A stretch of 64,000 nucleotides of DNA from Psoroptes ovis (lineage: Eukaryota; Arthropoda; Arachnida; Sarcoptiformes; Psoroptidae), in contig PQWQ01000016.1 in the NCBI GenBank assembly GCA_002943765.1, positions 868,001 through 932,000 of the forward strand. Reading direction: 5' to 3'. Positions 63,301 through 64,000 of the stretch are shown one piece after another. Under the pieces are notes generated by a model that searched no databases, had not been told where the DNA came from, and saw only the letters and a program-made list of their open reading frames with translations. The stretch's first letter is position 1. Every line of letters begins with the position of its first letter. The translations under genes were made by a program, and so were the position numbers.

Positions 63301-64000
63301 TTAAGAAATCCTTCAAACTAAATAATAAACCCAAAAATTAAATGAAATCAAATTAAAAATAAAGCACAATACAAAACAAACCAATGGACGAAGATCAGGA
63401 TGATTAAGTAGATAACCATTATTAGTGATCATAAACGAATAACCATTAACACCTAGCTTAAATGATGGTGTAAGCTTTTCAATTTCTCGAATCGGTATAT
63501 CAACACCGGCAACACCTAACAGATTGGCTATACGTATAGTTTCAATATCAGCATCTTGATATACATTTTTTATCAATATTCTTTTAGTAATATTTGTATA
63601 ATTTCTTGTATCAAATACTGGTGTCGATAGTGTTGTATATAATGATATTTTATTTTTATTATTATTTTTACGATTATTATTATTATTATTATAATTAATA
63701 TTATTATGGCTATCACGTTTATGATTATTATTATTATTATGATTTGTATCGAATGGCATCTGTTTATATGGTATTGATAATATATTATCTTCATTTTTAT
63801 CATTATTTTCACGTTTTTTCTTTCGTTTACCACCACCACCACCACTAACATCATCATCATCATTATTATCATTAAGATGTTCAGTAAATATTGTTTGATC
63901 TTGATCTTGATCATCATTATCACCATTATCATCATTATTCATGCTTTTATCCAATTCTTCTTGTGCATATCTTGCTTGAACACGTAAACGATTTATTTTT
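60370..64000 (-). CDS. CACNA2D: Voltage-gated calcium channel alpha2-delta subunit, 3' part
   Basis: Extracellular subunit that traffics and tunes calcium channels. The 5' part lies beyond the window. Exons: 63382-64000 (open), 63237-63317, 63068-63163, 62817-63011, 62583-62742, 62428-62518, 61524-61861, 60967-61458, 60742-60865, 60370-60670; about 831 residues, all phases consistent. The Cache region includes LLGVAGVDIPIREIEKL, FKLGVNGYSFMITNNGYLLN, HSVDMSEVEL and GMIGHTPFSLAIALPEPYG. LCDKDLIQSLVLDA, ATRSGLTRFKDY, YLIDNNAFVVLSSHKTSDVG, HLYDYQAICLDAE, YRRRPSGCYNYHPQE and IRQCG follow human CACNA2D3 order. The hydrophobic end, FLSIISSLISIVLFSI, fits a GPI signal. An Asp/Asn-rich insert (about 63640-63955) has no vertebrate counterpart. 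The acceptor of the second-last exon could instead be 24 nt earlier (60889). VWA and N-terminal domains are not in view. Confidence 0.9.

Overview
This window is nuclear DNA from an animal with a small, very AT-rich genome. Exons and introns follow GT..AG rules, introns in the readable genes are mostly about 55-110 bp, and exons carry long Asn, Gln, Ser and Thr runs. The gene set (receptor guanylate cyclase, sarcoglycan, alpha2-delta calcium-channel subunit, Raf) is metazoan. Base composition, compact introns and homopolymer-rich proteins suggest an acariform (astigmatid-like) mite; that placement is an inference. I saw no prokaryotic features, tRNA, rRNA or CRISPR array.

Positions 1 to about 34,500 contain no gene I can recognise. 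This block is AT-rich with microsatellites (TA, CA/TG, AG, ATC, and ATTC/ATCC tetranucleotides), homopolymer runs, several perfect palindromes and eleven copies of an 80-bp mariner-like miniature element (MITE) with TTAGGTTGTCC termini. A twelfth copy lies at 48,253. A few short GC-richer open stretches (about 5,878, 8,964, 9,990-10,138 and 13,193-13,503) may be exons of an unrecognised gene; none is proven.

Positions 34,546 to 64,000 are gene-dense, with twelve protein genes on both strands. In order: Raf kinase (+), a small unknown secreted protein (-), an acidic nuclear protein with SUMO-type motifs (+), the ubiquitin-conjugating enzyme UBE2G2 (+), a receptor guanylate cyclase (-), inositol polyphosphate 5-phosphatase INPP5E (+), PDAP1 (-), an alpha carbonic anhydrase (+), a short LARP7-like protein (+), a sarcoglycan (-), UDP-glucuronate decarboxylase UXS1 (-), and the 3' part of an alpha2-delta calcium-channel subunit (-), whose 5' part lies beyond position 64,000. 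I rebuilt exon models by eye. Every complete model has a coding length divisible by three and joins conserved motifs across each splice site, which supports most boundaries; ambiguous ones are flagged.

These genes do not form one pathway. Several act in signalling or at the membrane: Raf (MAPK cascade), guanylate cyclase (cGMP), INPP5E (phosphoinositides), alpha2-delta (calcium-channel trafficking) and sarcoglycan (muscle membrane). UBE2G2 serves ER-associated degradation and UXS1 makes UDP-xylose for proteoglycans. Convergent pairs are tight (29 bp between LARP7 and sarcoglycan, 156 bp between UBE2G2 and the cyclase), and their apparent poly(A) signals predict overlapping 3' ends.
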